56,092 nucleotides of DNA from an uncultured Collinsella sp. (GCA_902490405.1 CABUDS010000012.1:1-56092), one strand, 5' to 3'. Positions 7,846 through 17,284 are shown, counted from the stretch's first letter. The notes: a model not told the origin generated them from the letters alone. Program-made: numbers and translations.

Positions 7846-9735
7846 ATGAACGGAGTTTTGCTCATGGTTGTGGCCGCGGCGGTGCTCGCCTGTGGCTATC
7901 TGGGCTACGGCCGCTGGCTGGCCAACAAGTGGGGCGTTGACAAAGAGGCCCTCACGCCGGCCAAGCGCATGAAGGACGGCAAGAGCTTCTCGCCCGTCTC
8001 CGCCTTTACCGCGTTCTCGCACCAGTTCAGCTCGATCTGCGGTGCTGGCCCTGTCACGGGTACGATCGTCGCCATGGCCTTTGGCTGGCTGCCCGTCGTG
8101 CTCTGGGTCCTCGTCGGCGGCATCTTCTTTGGCGCCGTCCACGACTTTGGTGCTCTGTACGCTTCGATGAAGAACAACGGCAAGTCCCTGGCCCAGCTCA
8201 TCGAGAAATACATCGGCAAGACCGGCCGTCGCCTGTTCCTGCTGTTCTGCTGGCTGTTCTGCATCATCGTCATCGCCGCTTTCACCGACATGGTCTGCAA
8301 GACGTTCATGTTCACCTCGGTCGTTGACGCTTCTGGCGCTGCTACCGGTGCCATCGACTTCACCAAGTCCTATGCCGCCGGCTGCGCTGGTACCATCTCC
8401 ATCCTGTTCACCTTCGTCGCTATCGCCTTTGGTTGGGCACAGAAGAAGTTCAACCTCACCGGTGCTGCCGAGTTCGTCACCGGCGTGGTGCTCATGGTCC
8501 TCATGTTCGCCGTCGGTATGCAGTTCCCGGTCTATCTGGACAAGTTCCAGTGGTTTGCCGTCGTCATGGTCTACCTGGTCTTTGCTGGCGCCATGCCCAT
8601 CCAGATGCTCAAGACCCCTCGCGACTACCTCACTTCCATCATGATGATCGTCATGATCGCCTGCGCTGTCCTCGGTATCGTCGTCCTGGGTGTTAACGGC
8701 CAGGCCACCATCACCGCTCCGGCCTTTACCGGCTTCTCCAGCGCTTCTGGCATGATGTTCCCGGTCCTGTTTGTCTCCGTTGCCTGCGGTGCCCTCTCCG
8801 GCTTCCACAGCCTCGTTTCTTCTGGTACCTCCTCCAAGCAGGTCGAGAAGGAGCAGGACGCCGTCAAGGTCGGTTATGGCGCCATGATCGTCGAGTCCTT
8901 CGTCGGCATCCTTGCCATCATCGTCGCCGGCATCATGTTCTCCGATATGAACACCGCCGGCACTGGTGCCCTCAACGCCGGCGTCGCTTCCACCCCGTTC
9001 CAGATCTTCGCCGCTGGTATCTCCCGCGGTATGCAGGCCTTCGGTGTTGACGGCACGCTCGCTACCGTCTTCATGACCATGAACGTCTCCGCTCTGGCCC
9101 TGACCTCGCTCGATGCCGTCGCCCGCATCGCCCGCACCTCGTTCTCCGAGTTCTTTGCCCAGACCAACGACGCCCTGGCCATCGAGTCCAAGGCCGGCTA
9201 CATGAAGGTTCTCGGCAACCCCTGGTTCGCCACGGTCGTCACCCTGCTTCCCGGTCTCGCCCTCGCCTTTGGCGGCTATGCCAACATCTGGCCGCTCTTT
9301 GGTGCTTCCAACCAGCTGCTCGGCGGCATGACCATGATCACCCTCGCCGTGTTCTGCAAGTGCACCGGCCGCAAGGGCTGGATGCTCTACGTGCCCGTCG
9401 CCTTCCTGCTCTGCTGCACCTTCACCTCGCTGGTCCAGAGCGCCATGGGCTGCATGACCGCTGTCCAGGCTTACGGCTTCTTCGGCACCATCCCGGCTAC
9501 CGCCACCACGGCCGCCGTCTCCGTCGCCGCCACCAAGGGCCTGCAGCTCGTTTTCGCCGTCCTACTGATGGTCCTGGGCCTCATCGTTGCCGTCAACTGT
9601 CTCAAGGAGTTCTTCGGCAAGGAGGCCGGCTCCATGCCCGACGAGGAGCCCGAGTGGTCCGAGATGGGCAAGGCCGAGTACGGTCGCGCCGCTGCCGCTG
9701 AGGCTCCTGCCGACGCCGAGGCCGCTAAGGCCTAG
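7846..9735 (+). CDS. cstA: CstA-family transporter (carbon starvation protein; peptide or pyruvate uptake)
   Basis: A polytopic membrane protein of 629 aa with about 15-16 hydrophobic segments. The N-terminal stretch GYLGYGRWLANK and the segment SFSPVSAFTAFSHQFSSICG, followed by GAGPVTGT, are hallmarks of CstA/BtsT carriers. E. coli relatives take up pyruvate or peptides; the substrate here is unknown. The start ATG 7846 has the site AGAGGAGGAAA. The C-terminus is a charged Ala/Glu-rich tail. The 5' leader with a small Ile/Val-rich frame and terminator suggests expression tied to amino-acid supply. Codon use is strongly biased to C-ending codons, as in highly expressed genes. Confidence 0.9.
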   Translation: MNGVLLMVVAAAVLACGYLGYGRWLANKWGVDKEALTPAKRMKDGKSFSPVSAFTAFSHQFSSICGAGPVTGTIVAMAFGWLPVVLWVLVGGIFFGAVHDFGALYASMKNNGKSLAQLIEKYIGKTGRRLFLLFCWLFCIIVIAAFTDMVCKTFMFTSVVDASGAATGAIDFTKSYAAGCAGTISILFTFVAIAFGWAQKKFNLTGAAEFVTGVVLMVLMFAVGMQFPVYLDKFQWFAVVMVYLVFAGAMPIQMLKTPRDYLTSIMMIVMIACAVLGIVVLGVNGQATITAPAFTGFSSASGMMFPVLFVSVACGALSGFHSLVSSGTSSKQVEKEQDAVKVGYGAMIVESFVGILAIIVAGIMFSDMNTAGTGALNAGVASTPFQIFAAGISRGMQAFGVDGTLATVFMTMNVSALALTSLDAVARIARTSFSEFFAQTNDALAIESKAGYMKVLGNPWFATVVTLLPGLALAFGGYANIWPLFGASNQLLGGMTMITLAVFCKCTGRKGWMLYVPVAFLLCCTFTSLVQSAMGCMTAVQAYGFFGTIPATATTAAVSVAATKGLQLVFAVLLMVLGLIVAVNCLKEFFGKEAGSMPDEEPEWSEMGKAEYGRAAAAEAPADAEAAKA

Positions 9736-9773
9736 TCGGTCGGACGGGTTGAATCTCCCATCTATTTGACTCG

Positions 9774-9813
9774 GAAAGACCGGGTCCGCAATCAAGCGGA
9801 CCCGGTCTTTTTT
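9774..9813 (+). terminator. Terminator of cstA
   Basis: AAAGACCGGGTCCGC-aatcaa-GCGGACCCGGTCTTTTTTC forms a long stem with a T-run. It lies inside an over-extended reading frame of the next gene and argues against the upstream start of that gene. Confidence 0.9.
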
Positions 9814-9918
9814 CTTGTGATAACAGGTGGTGCAAGGGCGTTCTCGCAGATGTTTTGCGTGGATAGGCTCGTGCGTTGTACCATATGGACGTATATGTGT
9901 GCATATGAAAGGGGCCCC

Positions 9919-12111
9919 GTGGCCAAGACGGTATATTCCGATAATCAAAACAATGTCGATGCTCTGGCTGAGCGTCTGAGCAGCCAGACGTCGCTTTCTG
10001 CCGAGCGCGCCAAGCTGGTTGCCTACGACCTGCTCTGCCGCAAGGCGCTCAAGATTAAGTCGAGCGCGCTGGCGCAGATTTTCCGCTCCGTCGATAAGGA
10101 ATGCGATACCAAGGCGATGCGCGATGAGCTTATCGCGGCAAATATCGTGACCAAGATCGAGGGCAGCGGCATTAACGGGCGCCCGGCGTTCTATACCATC
10201 AATGTCGAGATCCGCGATGCCCAGGAGCAGCCTGCCGAGTCCGTCGAAGATTTTGTCGTCGAGGATTCCGCTGACGTGCCTGCTGTGGAAGAAGTTGCTC
10301 CGCGTGAGCATGTTGATACCGATGAGTTGCTCGATGAGAACGTCGTGCGTGCCTTTACGGCCAAGGCAGGGCGCGGCGGTTTTGGCGGGGGTGGCAAGCG
10401 CGATGCGCAGCGTCGCGCCCAGCAGGAGCGCTTCCGTCGCGCCGTTGCTCGAAAGGGTGAGACGGATGCCGAGGCTGTTGAGAACGAGGTTGCTGCCGAG
10501 TCGCAGAGGCCCGCGAAGGAGCAAAAGCCCGTGGAGGCCCAGGAGCCCCAGCGTCGCCGTGGTGCCCACTTTAAGGCTGCGCAGCAGGATGTCGCGCATG
10601 AGGTTGAAGAGCTTTCCGAGGCCGCAGACGATGTTGAGGAGTCTGCCAAGAAGGCCCCGGGCTCATGTCGTCCCGGACGTGGTTTTGCGAGGCGCGCGTA
10701 TCCCGTAAGGCGTCAGGAGAAGGGCGAGCCGGCTCCGACCGCTCAGGCCGAGAAGGCCGAACAAACCGAGAAAACCGTTGAGCCGGCGGCTCGCGAGCAG
10801 CAACCTTCCGAGTCGCAGCCTGCGGCTGACACTGAGGTCAAAGCTCAACAGACCGCTGATAAGCAGGCGGGGGAGAGCGCCTCAGGCAAGCCCCGCCGTC
10901 GTCGTCACCGCGGCGGTCGTGGCTCAAATGCCGAGGCCGCGGCCGAGAAGACAGCGACACAAAACGGAGATGAGAAGGCCGAGACTCCGGTGGATCAGGT
11001 CAAGCGCCAGCCGGCGAAGGAGGCCAAGTCCGATCGTCCGCAAAAGCGCTCGTCTGCGCCCAAGCAGGAACGTAATACCCGGGCAGATTCCAAGCGTAAG
11101 CCTCATGCACAGGCTGAGCCTGCCGCGGCTGATAGTGCTACCCAGCAGCCCGAGTCGGCCGTCCACGGCGAGGTATCGGCGTTTGCCCTTGCCCGCGTTT
11201 TGGGCAGGCAGCTGCTCAAAGTTGTCCCTACGCCTACGGCGCTCTCTAAGATCAAGGAACAGCAGACTCAAATTGTTAAGGTCGAGGGCAAGGACGGCAA
11301 AAAGGCGCCGCAGCGCACTCAGCACAACGAGATGTCCAACCGCAAGATTGCCGAGGAAATCGCAATCATCCAGGCTTGGATCGAGCAAAACCGAGGTGCC
11401 GATACGCCGGTTGCCTCGCGCCGCCAGCGTGCCTACCAGATTTTTAACGACGAGAAGGCTTTTGACGGCAAGCACGGTGAGCGCCTGATAAGGCGCATGA
11501 CCGAAAAGGGCATCAGCATGCAGGCGATCAAGGTCGCCCCCAACCGCCCCGTGCACTTTACGGGTTTCTTTACGCTGGGCGCCGATAAGCCGTTCATTAT
11601 GGTCGAGAACCTGGACACCTACGACGAGATCGTCAGGCTGCTGCGTGGCCGCAAGCACGCCAAGCTCTTTGGCATCAAGGTGGGCGGCGTGATTTTTGGC
11701 GGCGGATGCAAGGCGAGCGTCTCGCATGCCCTGGACGATTATCTGGCCGAGATCGGCTATCGCTTTAACTACGTCTACTACGTGGGCGATATCGACCGCG
11801 AGGGCGCGCGCATCGTCGAGCAGGCTCGCAATGCCAATGTGGTTGAGATTCGCCTGCATGCCGGTATGTACCGCGCCATGCTCGCCGAGCATAAGCGTCG
11901 CGTGAAGGCCGGCGGCGAGTGCGAGCGCGCGGCTGCCAACCAGGGCGTGCCGCAGAACTTGGCGGCGACGATCAAGGATCTGCCCATGGTCACGCGCGTG
12001 CAGTTCCGCAATGTGCTACGTGAAGGCGGGCGCATTCCGCAGGAGATTCTGATGACCGCCGACTATCGGGATGGCGACTCGGGAAGCTTCGACCGCATGC
12101 TTAACAACTAA
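9919..12111 (+). CDS. Large charged protein with a C-terminal JetD/topoisomerase VI-like Toprim (DUF2220-like) domain
   Basis: The likely start is GTG 9919 (site GAAAGGGG), giving 730 aa; the frame is open further upstream but crosses the cstA terminator. Residues 1-95 look like a helical, winged-helix-type domain. Residues 100-440 are low complexity, rich in Ala, Glu, Lys, Arg, Pro and Gln, with arginine clusters such as KPRRRRHRGGRG. Residues 470-730 are well ordered: IMVENLDTYDEIV (E near 563), VIFGGGCKASVSHALDDYL and YVYYVGDIDREGARIVEQAR (DxD near 624-626). These match the pattern of the Toprim-like half of Wadjet JetD proteins, where the acidic residues bind metal and cut DNA. No JetA, JetB or JetC gene is near. 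The function is unknown; DNA or RNA binding or cleavage is an inference. Confidence 0.6.
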   Translation: MAKTVYSDNQNNVDALAERLSSQTSLSAERAKLVAYDLLCRKALKIKSSALAQIFRSVDKECDTKAMRDELIAANIVTKIEGSGINGRPAFYTINVEIRDAQEQPAESVEDFVVEDSADVPAVEEVAPREHVDTDELLDENVVRAFTAKAGRGGFGGGGKRDAQRRAQQERFRRAVARKGETDAEAVENEVAAESQRPAKEQKPVEAQEPQRRRGAHFKAAQQDVAHEVEELSEAADDVEESAKKAPGSCRPGRGFARRAYPVRRQEKGEPAPTAQAEKAEQTEKTVEPAAREQQPSESQPAADTEVKAQQTADKQAGESASGKPRRRRHRGGRGSNAEAAAEKTATQNGDEKAETPVDQVKRQPAKEAKSDRPQKRSSAPKQERNTRADSKRKPHAQAEPAAADSATQQPESAVHGEVSAFALARVLGRQLLKVVPTPTALSKIKEQQTQIVKVEGKDGKKAPQRTQHNEMSNRKIAEEIAIIQAWIEQNRGADTPVASRRQRAYQIFNDEKAFDGKHGERLIRRMTEKGISMQAIKVAPNRPVHFTGFFTLGADKPFIMVENLDTYDEIVRLLRGRKHAKLFGIKVGGVIFGGGCKASVSHALDDYLAEIGYRFNYVYYVGDIDREGARIVEQARNANVVEIRLHAGMYRAMLAEHKRRVKAGGECERAAANQGVPQNLAATIKDLPMVTRVQFRNVLREGGRIPQEILMTADYRDGDSGSFDRMLNN

Positions 12112-12153
12112 ATTCCGCCGGCCCCGGGAGAGCGGGGACACCGGCTTAGGTTT

Positions 12154-12222
12154 CCTGCTCTACAGTCCTGCTCACGACGGAGGCCACATTAAGTGGCCTT
12201 CTTTGCGTGCGGAACTCGCGAC
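12154..12222. repeat. Family-1 palindromic element, copy 3 (core with decayed arms)
   Basis: The 69-bp core is nearly identical to copy 1, with a weaker inner stem (GGCCAC-attaa-GTGGCC). The outer flanks at 12116-12153 and 12223-12262 are GC-rich but no longer perfectly complementary. It lies 42 bp after the stop of the Toprim-like gene. The rest of 12112-12443 holds no gene I can support. Confidence 0.85.
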
Positions 12223-12436
12223 AAACTTAATGCCCGGCCGGCCGGGGCCACACGGCACTTTGTAGATGGCGGCTCGCTTTTCGGAACTGGGCTGATGTGG
12301 GACGGTGGGATTCCGCGTCTGCCTGGTCGGCGGCCGCGCCCCGCTGCGTCGCTTCGCTCCTTGCGTGCTGCGCTGGAAAACGCTTCGCGTTTCCTCAGCT
12401 CCGCACCCTTGCGGGCTCGAATTCCTCCGCTTGCCC

Positions 12437-12475
12437 ACAAGAAAGCGCCCTGGGCCGTTATGGGCTTAGGGCGCT
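12437..12475 (-). terminator. Terminator of tRNA-Gln
   Basis: On the minus strand the stem AGCGCCCT / AGGGCGCT (12444-12475) is followed by TTCTTGT. It lies just past the 3' end of the tRNA gene. Confidence 0.75.
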
Positions 12476-12484
12476 CAGTTTTAA

Positions 12485-12559
12485 TGGCTGGGACGGAGGG
12501 ATTCGAACCCCCAACAGCCGGCACCAAAAACCGGAGTTCTACCGTTGAACTACGTCCCA
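12485..12559 (-). tRNA. tRNA-Gln (anticodon TTG)
   Basis: The minus strand folds into a full cloverleaf. It has acceptor stem TGGGACG/CGTCCCA, the D-arm AGTTCAACGGTAGAACT, anticodon loop TTTTGGT with anticodon TTG (glutamine, CAA codons), the T-loop GTTCGAATC and an encoded CCA end. The length is 75 nt including CCA. It lies downstream of the peptidoglycan-binding gene on the same strand. Confidence 0.95.
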
Positions 12560-12597
12560 ATGTGTGGTGTTGCCCAAAAGCAACTCGTCTAGTTTAC

Positions 12598-13503
12598 CTA
12601 ATCTGCGAGGGCATCGCAAACGCCGTCGAGTAGGCGTACGGCGAGCGTCTGCGCGTCGCTGGCCGTGAAGGTGCCGTTGTAGCGCGTCATGCCCGTGAGC
12701 TCAATGCGAATGCGAGCCGGCTTCTGCTGCGCGGCGACATTGGCGGTGCGGATGCGCTGGGCCAGGTTGTGGCACTCGGCGAGGGCAATCGTGGCGCGTG
12801 GCGCGGCGTCGGCGGGCAGCTCGTCGCTTGCGATCTCGAGCACCAGGTCAACGTCGGTTGGGACCTCGGAGTCGCAGAGCATCATGCCGCTGTTGTCGGT
12901 CGTTGCCGTGGCGATGTTCCACATGCGCGAAGCAACGCTGCGTGCGATGGGGTCCTCACCGATAACGGCGATCTGGAAGCGCTCGAGCACGTTGGCGGCG
13001 CGAGCAAAACCGATGCGGGACTCGGCTTCGGTGACCGAGGGCTTGCCCTCCCACACATGGTGCAGGCGGTTGATGTAGGCGTAGGTGTCCTGGAAGGCCA
13101 TGCCGTCGGCAAACAGGCCGACATTTTCCTGGAACTGCTGCAGGGCGGCCTCGGTATGCGGACCAAAGTAGCCGTCGTCTTCGCCACAGGCAAAGCCCAA
13201 AACGTTGAGAGCGCGCTGCAGGGCCTGCACATCGGCGCCATGGAAATTGGGCATGCGCAGATACAGGGTGCGGTCGCCCAGCTTATACGAGGCGTCGACC
13301 AGGGCGCTCCAACAGGGGATATCGACGGCATGACCGGCAGCAAGGCCGCTGTCGAGCCTGAAGGTGCTGACGGCCTGCTCGGTGGTGGTGCCAAAGCGCT
13401 TGTCGACAACCTCGGCGTCATCGATTGTATAGCCGAGCTGCAGAAGGCGGGACTGAACATCCTCGACGGCTGCTCCCTGCATGCCCGTGGTAATAGGTTC
13501 CAT
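12598..13503 (-). CDS. Protein with two peptidoglycan-binding domains and an unassigned C-terminal domain
   Basis: Two PG_binding_1 repeats are visible: residues 5-75 (VEDVQSRLLQLGY; FGTTTEQAVSTFR) and 85-145 (VQALQRALNVLGF; FGPHTEAALQQFQ). Such domains hold proteins to the cell wall. Residues 165-301 form an alpha/beta region (FQIAVIGEDPIA) that I cannot place with confidence; it could be a degenerate amidase fold, but no zinc motif is seen. No signal peptide or membrane segment is visible at the N-terminus, which is odd for a wall-binding protein. The start ATG 13503 has an AAAGGGG site. Confidence 0.75.
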   Translation of the reverse strand: MEPITTGMQGAAVEDVQSRLLQLGYTIDDAEVVDKRFGTTTEQAVSTFRLDSGLAAGHAVDIPCWSALVDASYKLGDRTLYLRMPNFHGADVQALQRALNVLGFACGEDDGYFGPHTEAALQQFQENVGLFADGMAFQDTYAYINRLHHVWEGKPSVTEAESRIGFARAANVLERFQIAVIGEDPIARSVASRMWNIATATTDNSGMMLCDSEVPTDVDLVLEIASDELPADAAPRATIALAECHNLAQRIRTANVAAQQKPARIRIELTGMTRYNGTFTASDAQTLAVRLLDGVCDALAD

Positions 13504-13642
13504 GAACGAACCCCTTTCGGCGTACCATTCGTACTATTTTGAGCGTGTGTCGGATAGACAACGCGAGACAATTTATAAACATGCACTCAATAGTGTAGCA
13601 ACTTGTACCCAAACTCGCTGCCCACAGGTTTTATGACCCCCG

Positions 13643-14668
13643 CTAGTTAAGACGCTCCACAAAGAAATCTGCCATTGAGAGGAAGAGCTCGCGCGCATGC
13701 GGGTCGAGCTCGACGCCTTCGATAGCGGCCTTGGCCTTAGCGGTCAGGTCGAGCGCATAGGTGTGGGCGTAATCGATGGAGCCGGTCTCCTGGAAGATCT
13801 CCACGGCGCGTGCGAGCTGCGCAGGGTCCTCGGTGCCCGAGGAAAGGATTGCCTCGATCTCGTCGTGATAGCGCTCGTCTGACAGGGCATGCACGGCAAC
13901 GAGGGTGCGCTTGCCCTCGGTGATATCGGTGCGGAAGTCCTTGTTGGCGGCCTCCTTGGTGCCGATCAAGTTGAGCAGGTCGTCTTGAATCTGGAAGGCA
14001 AGGCCCGTGTGCAGCCCAAAGGCGCGCAGTGCCTCAATCTGCTCTTCGCTGCCGCCGCCGATAATGGCTCCGGCGGCAAGCGGCGTCGCTCCGCTGTAGT
14101 ACGCGGTCTTGTGCGTCGCCATGTCCAGATAATCGTCGACCGAAATGTCAAAGCGCTCGTCGCGGACCCAGCCCAGGTCGAGCGCTTGGCCCTCGATGGT
14201 ACGGACGATCATCTCGGTAAGCTCGTGGAGCACGTGAAGCTTCACGTCTGCGTTGAGTGTGGGGTCGTCGAGAACCGTCTTGGTGACCATGGTGAGCGCC
14301 AGGTCACCGCAGTTGATGGCAAGACCGGTGCCCTCGGTAAGGTGCATGCAGGGCTTGCCGCGACGAATCTGCCCGTTGTCGGCGATGTCGTCGTGGATGA
14401 GTGCGCCCGACTGAAAGTGCTCGATGGCCGCCGCTGCGCTGCGGGCGCTCTCAAAGCTGCCGCCTACCGCAGTGGCGGCGAGCATGCAGATGAGCGGGCG
14501 GTGGCGCTTGCCAGCGTTTGCCGTAAATGCCGAGAGCGGGGTATACAGGTAGCGCTCGATATCGGCGGAAGTCGCCTGTCCGTCAAAGAACGTGGCCAGA
14601 TAGTCGTTAATCTGGTCAAAGTGCTGGGCTAAAAAGCTGGTAAACGGACTGGACACGGGTTCTCGCAT
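13643..14668 (-). CDS. Polyprenyl (isoprenyl) diphosphate synthase
   Basis: This is a trans-isoprenyl diphosphate synthase of 341 aa, which extends allylic diphosphates with isopentenyl diphosphate for quinone or lipid-carrier precursors. The first aspartate-rich motif is intact (ALIHDDIADNG, near residue 92). The second reads FQIQDDLLN, with Asn in place of the usual last Asp; this position tolerates change in some members. Downstream residues DITEGKRTL match the family. The chain length of the product cannot be read from sequence. No clear ribosome-binding site precedes ATG 14668. Confidence 0.85.
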   Translation of the reverse strand: MREPVSSPFTSFLAQHFDQINDYLATFFDGQATSADIERYLYTPLSAFTANAGKRHRPLICMLAATAVGGSFESARSAAAAIEHFQSGALIHDDIADNGQIRRGKPCMHLTEGTGLAINCGDLALTMVTKTVLDDPTLNADVKLHVLHELTEMIVRTIEGQALDLGWVRDERFDISVDDYLDMATHKTAYYSGATPLAAGAIIGGGSEEQIEALRAFGLHTGLAFQIQDDLLNLIGTKEAANKDFRTDITEGKRTLVAVHALSDERYHDEIEAILSSGTEDPAQLARAVEIFQETGSIDYAHTYALDLTAKAKAAIEGVELDPHARELFLSMADFFVERLN

Positions 14669-14783
14669 TCTTTGATAGGTTGCATCGTTGCATTATGCAG
14701 ACAACATATTGCCACATTAGGGCGTCGAGCGCGGCGGTTGAAGACGATTGGTCCATGCGGCCGCAAGTGCGGTAGGGGCTTGG

Positions 14784-17234
14784 CTAGATAAGCCCAAAGT
14801 GTTCGAGCGCGGTGACGACGCCGTCGTGGTCGATGCTGTCGGTGACATAGTCGGCCTTTTCCTTGAGGAAGTCCGGCGCATTGCCCATGGCGATACCGAC
14901 ATCGACGGCGTTCATCAGCGAGACGTCATTGCTGGCGTCGCCGATGCCGTATACGGTTCCGTGGTGGGGATCGAGGGCGTCGAGTACGGACTGGATACCC
15001 TCGCGCTTGGTGCATTCGCGAGGCGAAATCTCGGTCACTTCGAGCTCGAGCTCGTTAAAGCAGAGCAGCGGCTCAAACGCTTGATCCTGAGCGATGCGGC
15101 TGGCAAGCGACGTGGACATTAAGATCTTGTAGGCGCTGTAATGTTGCAGCTGCGTAATTGCATCGCCCACGGTGCGGGCGTATCCCGGGGCGTCGGGCGC
15201 ATCGGCACTCATGCGAACGACGCCATTGAGTCCCTCAAAACGAATCACTTCGTCCGATTGCTCAAGAATGGGAGCAAGGCGCTGCAGCATGCCGGGCGTC
15301 ATCGCCAAATCGCGAATCACGTGTCCCTCAAGTTCGACATAGCCACCCGCGAGGCAGACGATGCCGGTCCAGGGCAGCTCGAGCAGCTTTGGATGGATGC
15401 AGCTCAGCGTGCGCCCTGTGCAGATAAACGCCATATTGCCCTTGGCGACAAAATCACGGATGGCTTGCGAGACCGCTTCATTGGGATAGGGGGAGAGGTC
15501 TCGCTCGCTCTCGGGAAGCTCTTGTGCCACTCGAGGGTCTTGCCAGGCGAGTGTTCCGTCGATATCGAAGAAGCAGATATCGCCGCGCTTATGGGCTGCG
15601 CTGGCGGCAGGGGAGGCCGAGGTGGTGGGCACAAATCCCGGCTCGAGGCCCATGATCTGGTCAAAATGCTCTTTAACGCGGGGAACGGAGATGCCAATAA
15701 TCACCTGGGCGGTCTTGCCCGTAATGATGAGGCCCTTGGCGCCCACCGCGACAAACGACGCATTATCTGCAACGATGGAAGGGTCTGCGACCTCGACGCG
15801 CAGGCGCGTGGCGCAGTTGGTTGCGCCCACGATATTGCCAACGCCACCTAAAAGCTGAATTACCCGCTCGGCGAGGACGTGATCTTGATCGGATTGAATA
15901 CTGACCTCGCCATTGGGAGATTGCTCTTTGGCAAAGCCGCTTCCCGTTAAACGATCGATTGCCGCGCGATTGGAGACATGATCCTCGCGGCCCGGCGTCT
16001 TAAGGTCATAGACCAAGATGAGTGCTCGAAAACTAACAAAAAAGATGAGGCTAAAGGCAAGACCGATACCGAGCGCCAAAAGGTAGGAGCCGGCATGCAT
16101 TCGCATGAGTGGGATGAAGTTGAAGGCCGTCATTTCCATGAGACCGCCCGAGAAGATGCCGACGATGCCAAAGAAGTTCATGGTCATGGCAAGGCAGGAG
16201 GATAGGACGGCGTAGAGCAAAAAGAGTCCAGGATAGGTGAACATAAAGAGAAACTCGAGCGGCTCGGTGACACCGCAGACCACCGAGGCGACGATGGCGG
16301 GCAAAAGGATGACCTTAAGGCCGGCGCGGCGTTCGGGTTTGGCGGTGAAATAGAATGCTGCCGCGATGGCGGGAAGGCCAAAGAGCTTGCCCCAGCCGGT
16401 GGCGGTAAAACCTGCCCAGGGCGCAAGTTCATTTAAAGGGCGCGTGCTATGGGAGAGAATGGGGAGCAGGTTGGTCCACGTGGCGTAAATACCGTCGTGA
16501 ATGACCAGATTGTCGTAATAGATGGGCATATAGAGCAGGTGGTGCAGCCCCATGGGCTCGAGTGCTCGCTCCAAAAACACAAAGATGCCCACGCCGAAGG
16601 GGCCGACGCCCGCAAGTGCGTGGCGCAGCGTTTCGGTCACGGCGTATGCGAAGGGCACGATGGCGGCCGAGATGGCGGCAAGGGCAAACACGGCAAAAAA
16701 GCTGATGAGGTAGACCAGCGAGGAACCCGAGAAGGTGCCGAGCCAATCGGGAACCTTGGCATCGTAGAAGCGGTCATGGATGGCGACGACGGTTGCCGAT
16801 ACCGCCAGCGGGCCGATAATGCCGGTGTCGAGCGTCTTGATGCCGTCGATGACGGTGATACCGCTGGCGGGGGTCAAAGATGATGGGTACTTAAGCCCAA
16901 GGTTGTCTCCGCTCAGCTTAATGATCTCGCTCAAAAAGAAGCAATAGGCAAAATAGGCCACGAGTGCCTCGAGGCAGCAGCGTGCCGGCTGCTTTTGGGC
17001 AAGACCGATAGGCAGCGCTACGGCAAAAAGGAGCGGGAGACGTTTAAAGACCGTCCACGAGCCGCGCTGGATGATGGTCCAGAAAACGTACCAAGGGGTT
17101 CCGTATACGGCGAGGTCACCGACGATGTCTACGGTCGTGGCGAGGGCGGAGATGCCGACCATGAGGCCTGATATAGAAAACAGCATGGCGGGCGCGAACA
17201 TTGCCCCGCCAAAGCGTTGGATTTTCTGCAGCAT
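14784..17234 (-). CDS. PTS alpha-glucoside-type EIICB fused to a Cof-type HAD phosphatase
   Basis: One 816-aa chain. Residues 1-430 are a glucose/maltose-family EIIC with about ten membrane segments and the signature VTEPLEFLFMF. Residues 455-545 are EIIB, with the phosphorylated cysteine in GATNCATRLRV. Residues 560-816 are a HAD hydrolase of the Cof type: nucleophile in FFDIDGTLAW, motif II CTGRT, and GIGDASNDVSLMNAVDVGIAMGN as motif IV region. EIICB imports and phosphorylates a sugar; the HAD part could remove a phosphate from the same sugar. No EIIA domain is present. I chose ATG 17234 (site GGAAGG) over the longer start at 17270. A GntR regulator of TreR type is divergent, suggesting an alpha-linked disaccharide substrate. 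Confidence 0.88.
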   Translation of the reverse strand: MLQKIQRFGGAMFAPAMLFSISGLMVGISALATTVDIVGDLAVYGTPWYVFWTIIQRGSWTVFKRLPLLFAVALPIGLAQKQPARCCLEALVAYFAYCFFLSEIIKLSGDNLGLKYPSSLTPASGITVIDGIKTLDTGIIGPLAVSATVVAIHDRFYDAKVPDWLGTFSGSSLVYLISFFAVFALAAISAAIVPFAYAVTETLRHALAGVGPFGVGIFVFLERALEPMGLHHLLYMPIYYDNLVIHDGIYATWTNLLPILSHSTRPLNELAPWAGFTATGWGKLFGLPAIAAAFYFTAKPERRAGLKVILLPAIVASVVCGVTEPLEFLFMFTYPGLFLLYAVLSSCLAMTMNFFGIVGIFSGGLMEMTAFNFIPLMRMHAGSYLLALGIGLAFSLIFFVSFRALILVYDLKTPGREDHVSNRAAIDRLTGSGFAKEQSPNGEVSIQSDQDHVLAERVIQLLGGVGNIVGATNCATRLRVEVADPSIVADNASFVAVGAKGLIITGKTAQVIIGISVPRVKEHFDQIMGLEPGFVPTTSASPAASAAHKRGDICFFDIDGTLAWQDPRVAQELPESERDLSPYPNEAVSQAIRDFVAKGNMAFICTGRTLSCIHPKLLELPWTGIVCLAGGYVELEGHVIRDLAMTPGMLQRLAPILEQSDEVIRFEGLNGVVRMSADAPDAPGYARTVGDAITQLQHYSAYKILMSTSLASRIAQDQAFEPLLCFNELELEVTEISPRECTKREGIQSVLDALDPHHGTVYGIGDASNDVSLMNAVDVGIAMGNAPDFLKEKADYVTDSIDHDGVVTALEHFGLI

Positions 17235-17274
17235 AATATGCCTTCCGGATGCAACATGCTGTGCGAGCAAGAAC

Positions 17275-17284
17275 GTTTAAACAA
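17275..17284. promoter_or_regulatory. Candidate GntR operator upstream of the PTS-HAD gene
   Basis: GTTTAAACAA matches ten of twelve bases of the palindrome TTGTTTAAACAA when the flanks are included. It lies 41 bp before the PTS start. Similar sites occur at 17395, 18290, 18365 and 27306. Confidence 0.45.

Noticed and set aside
9919..12111. Full Wadjet system
   Set aside because: Only the JetD-like Toprim part is seen; neighbours are cstA and tRNA-Gln, with no JetA, JetB or JetC.
12193..12633. Open frame crossing the tRNA-Gln gene
   Set aside because: It overlaps a complete tRNA on the other strand and repeat copy 3.
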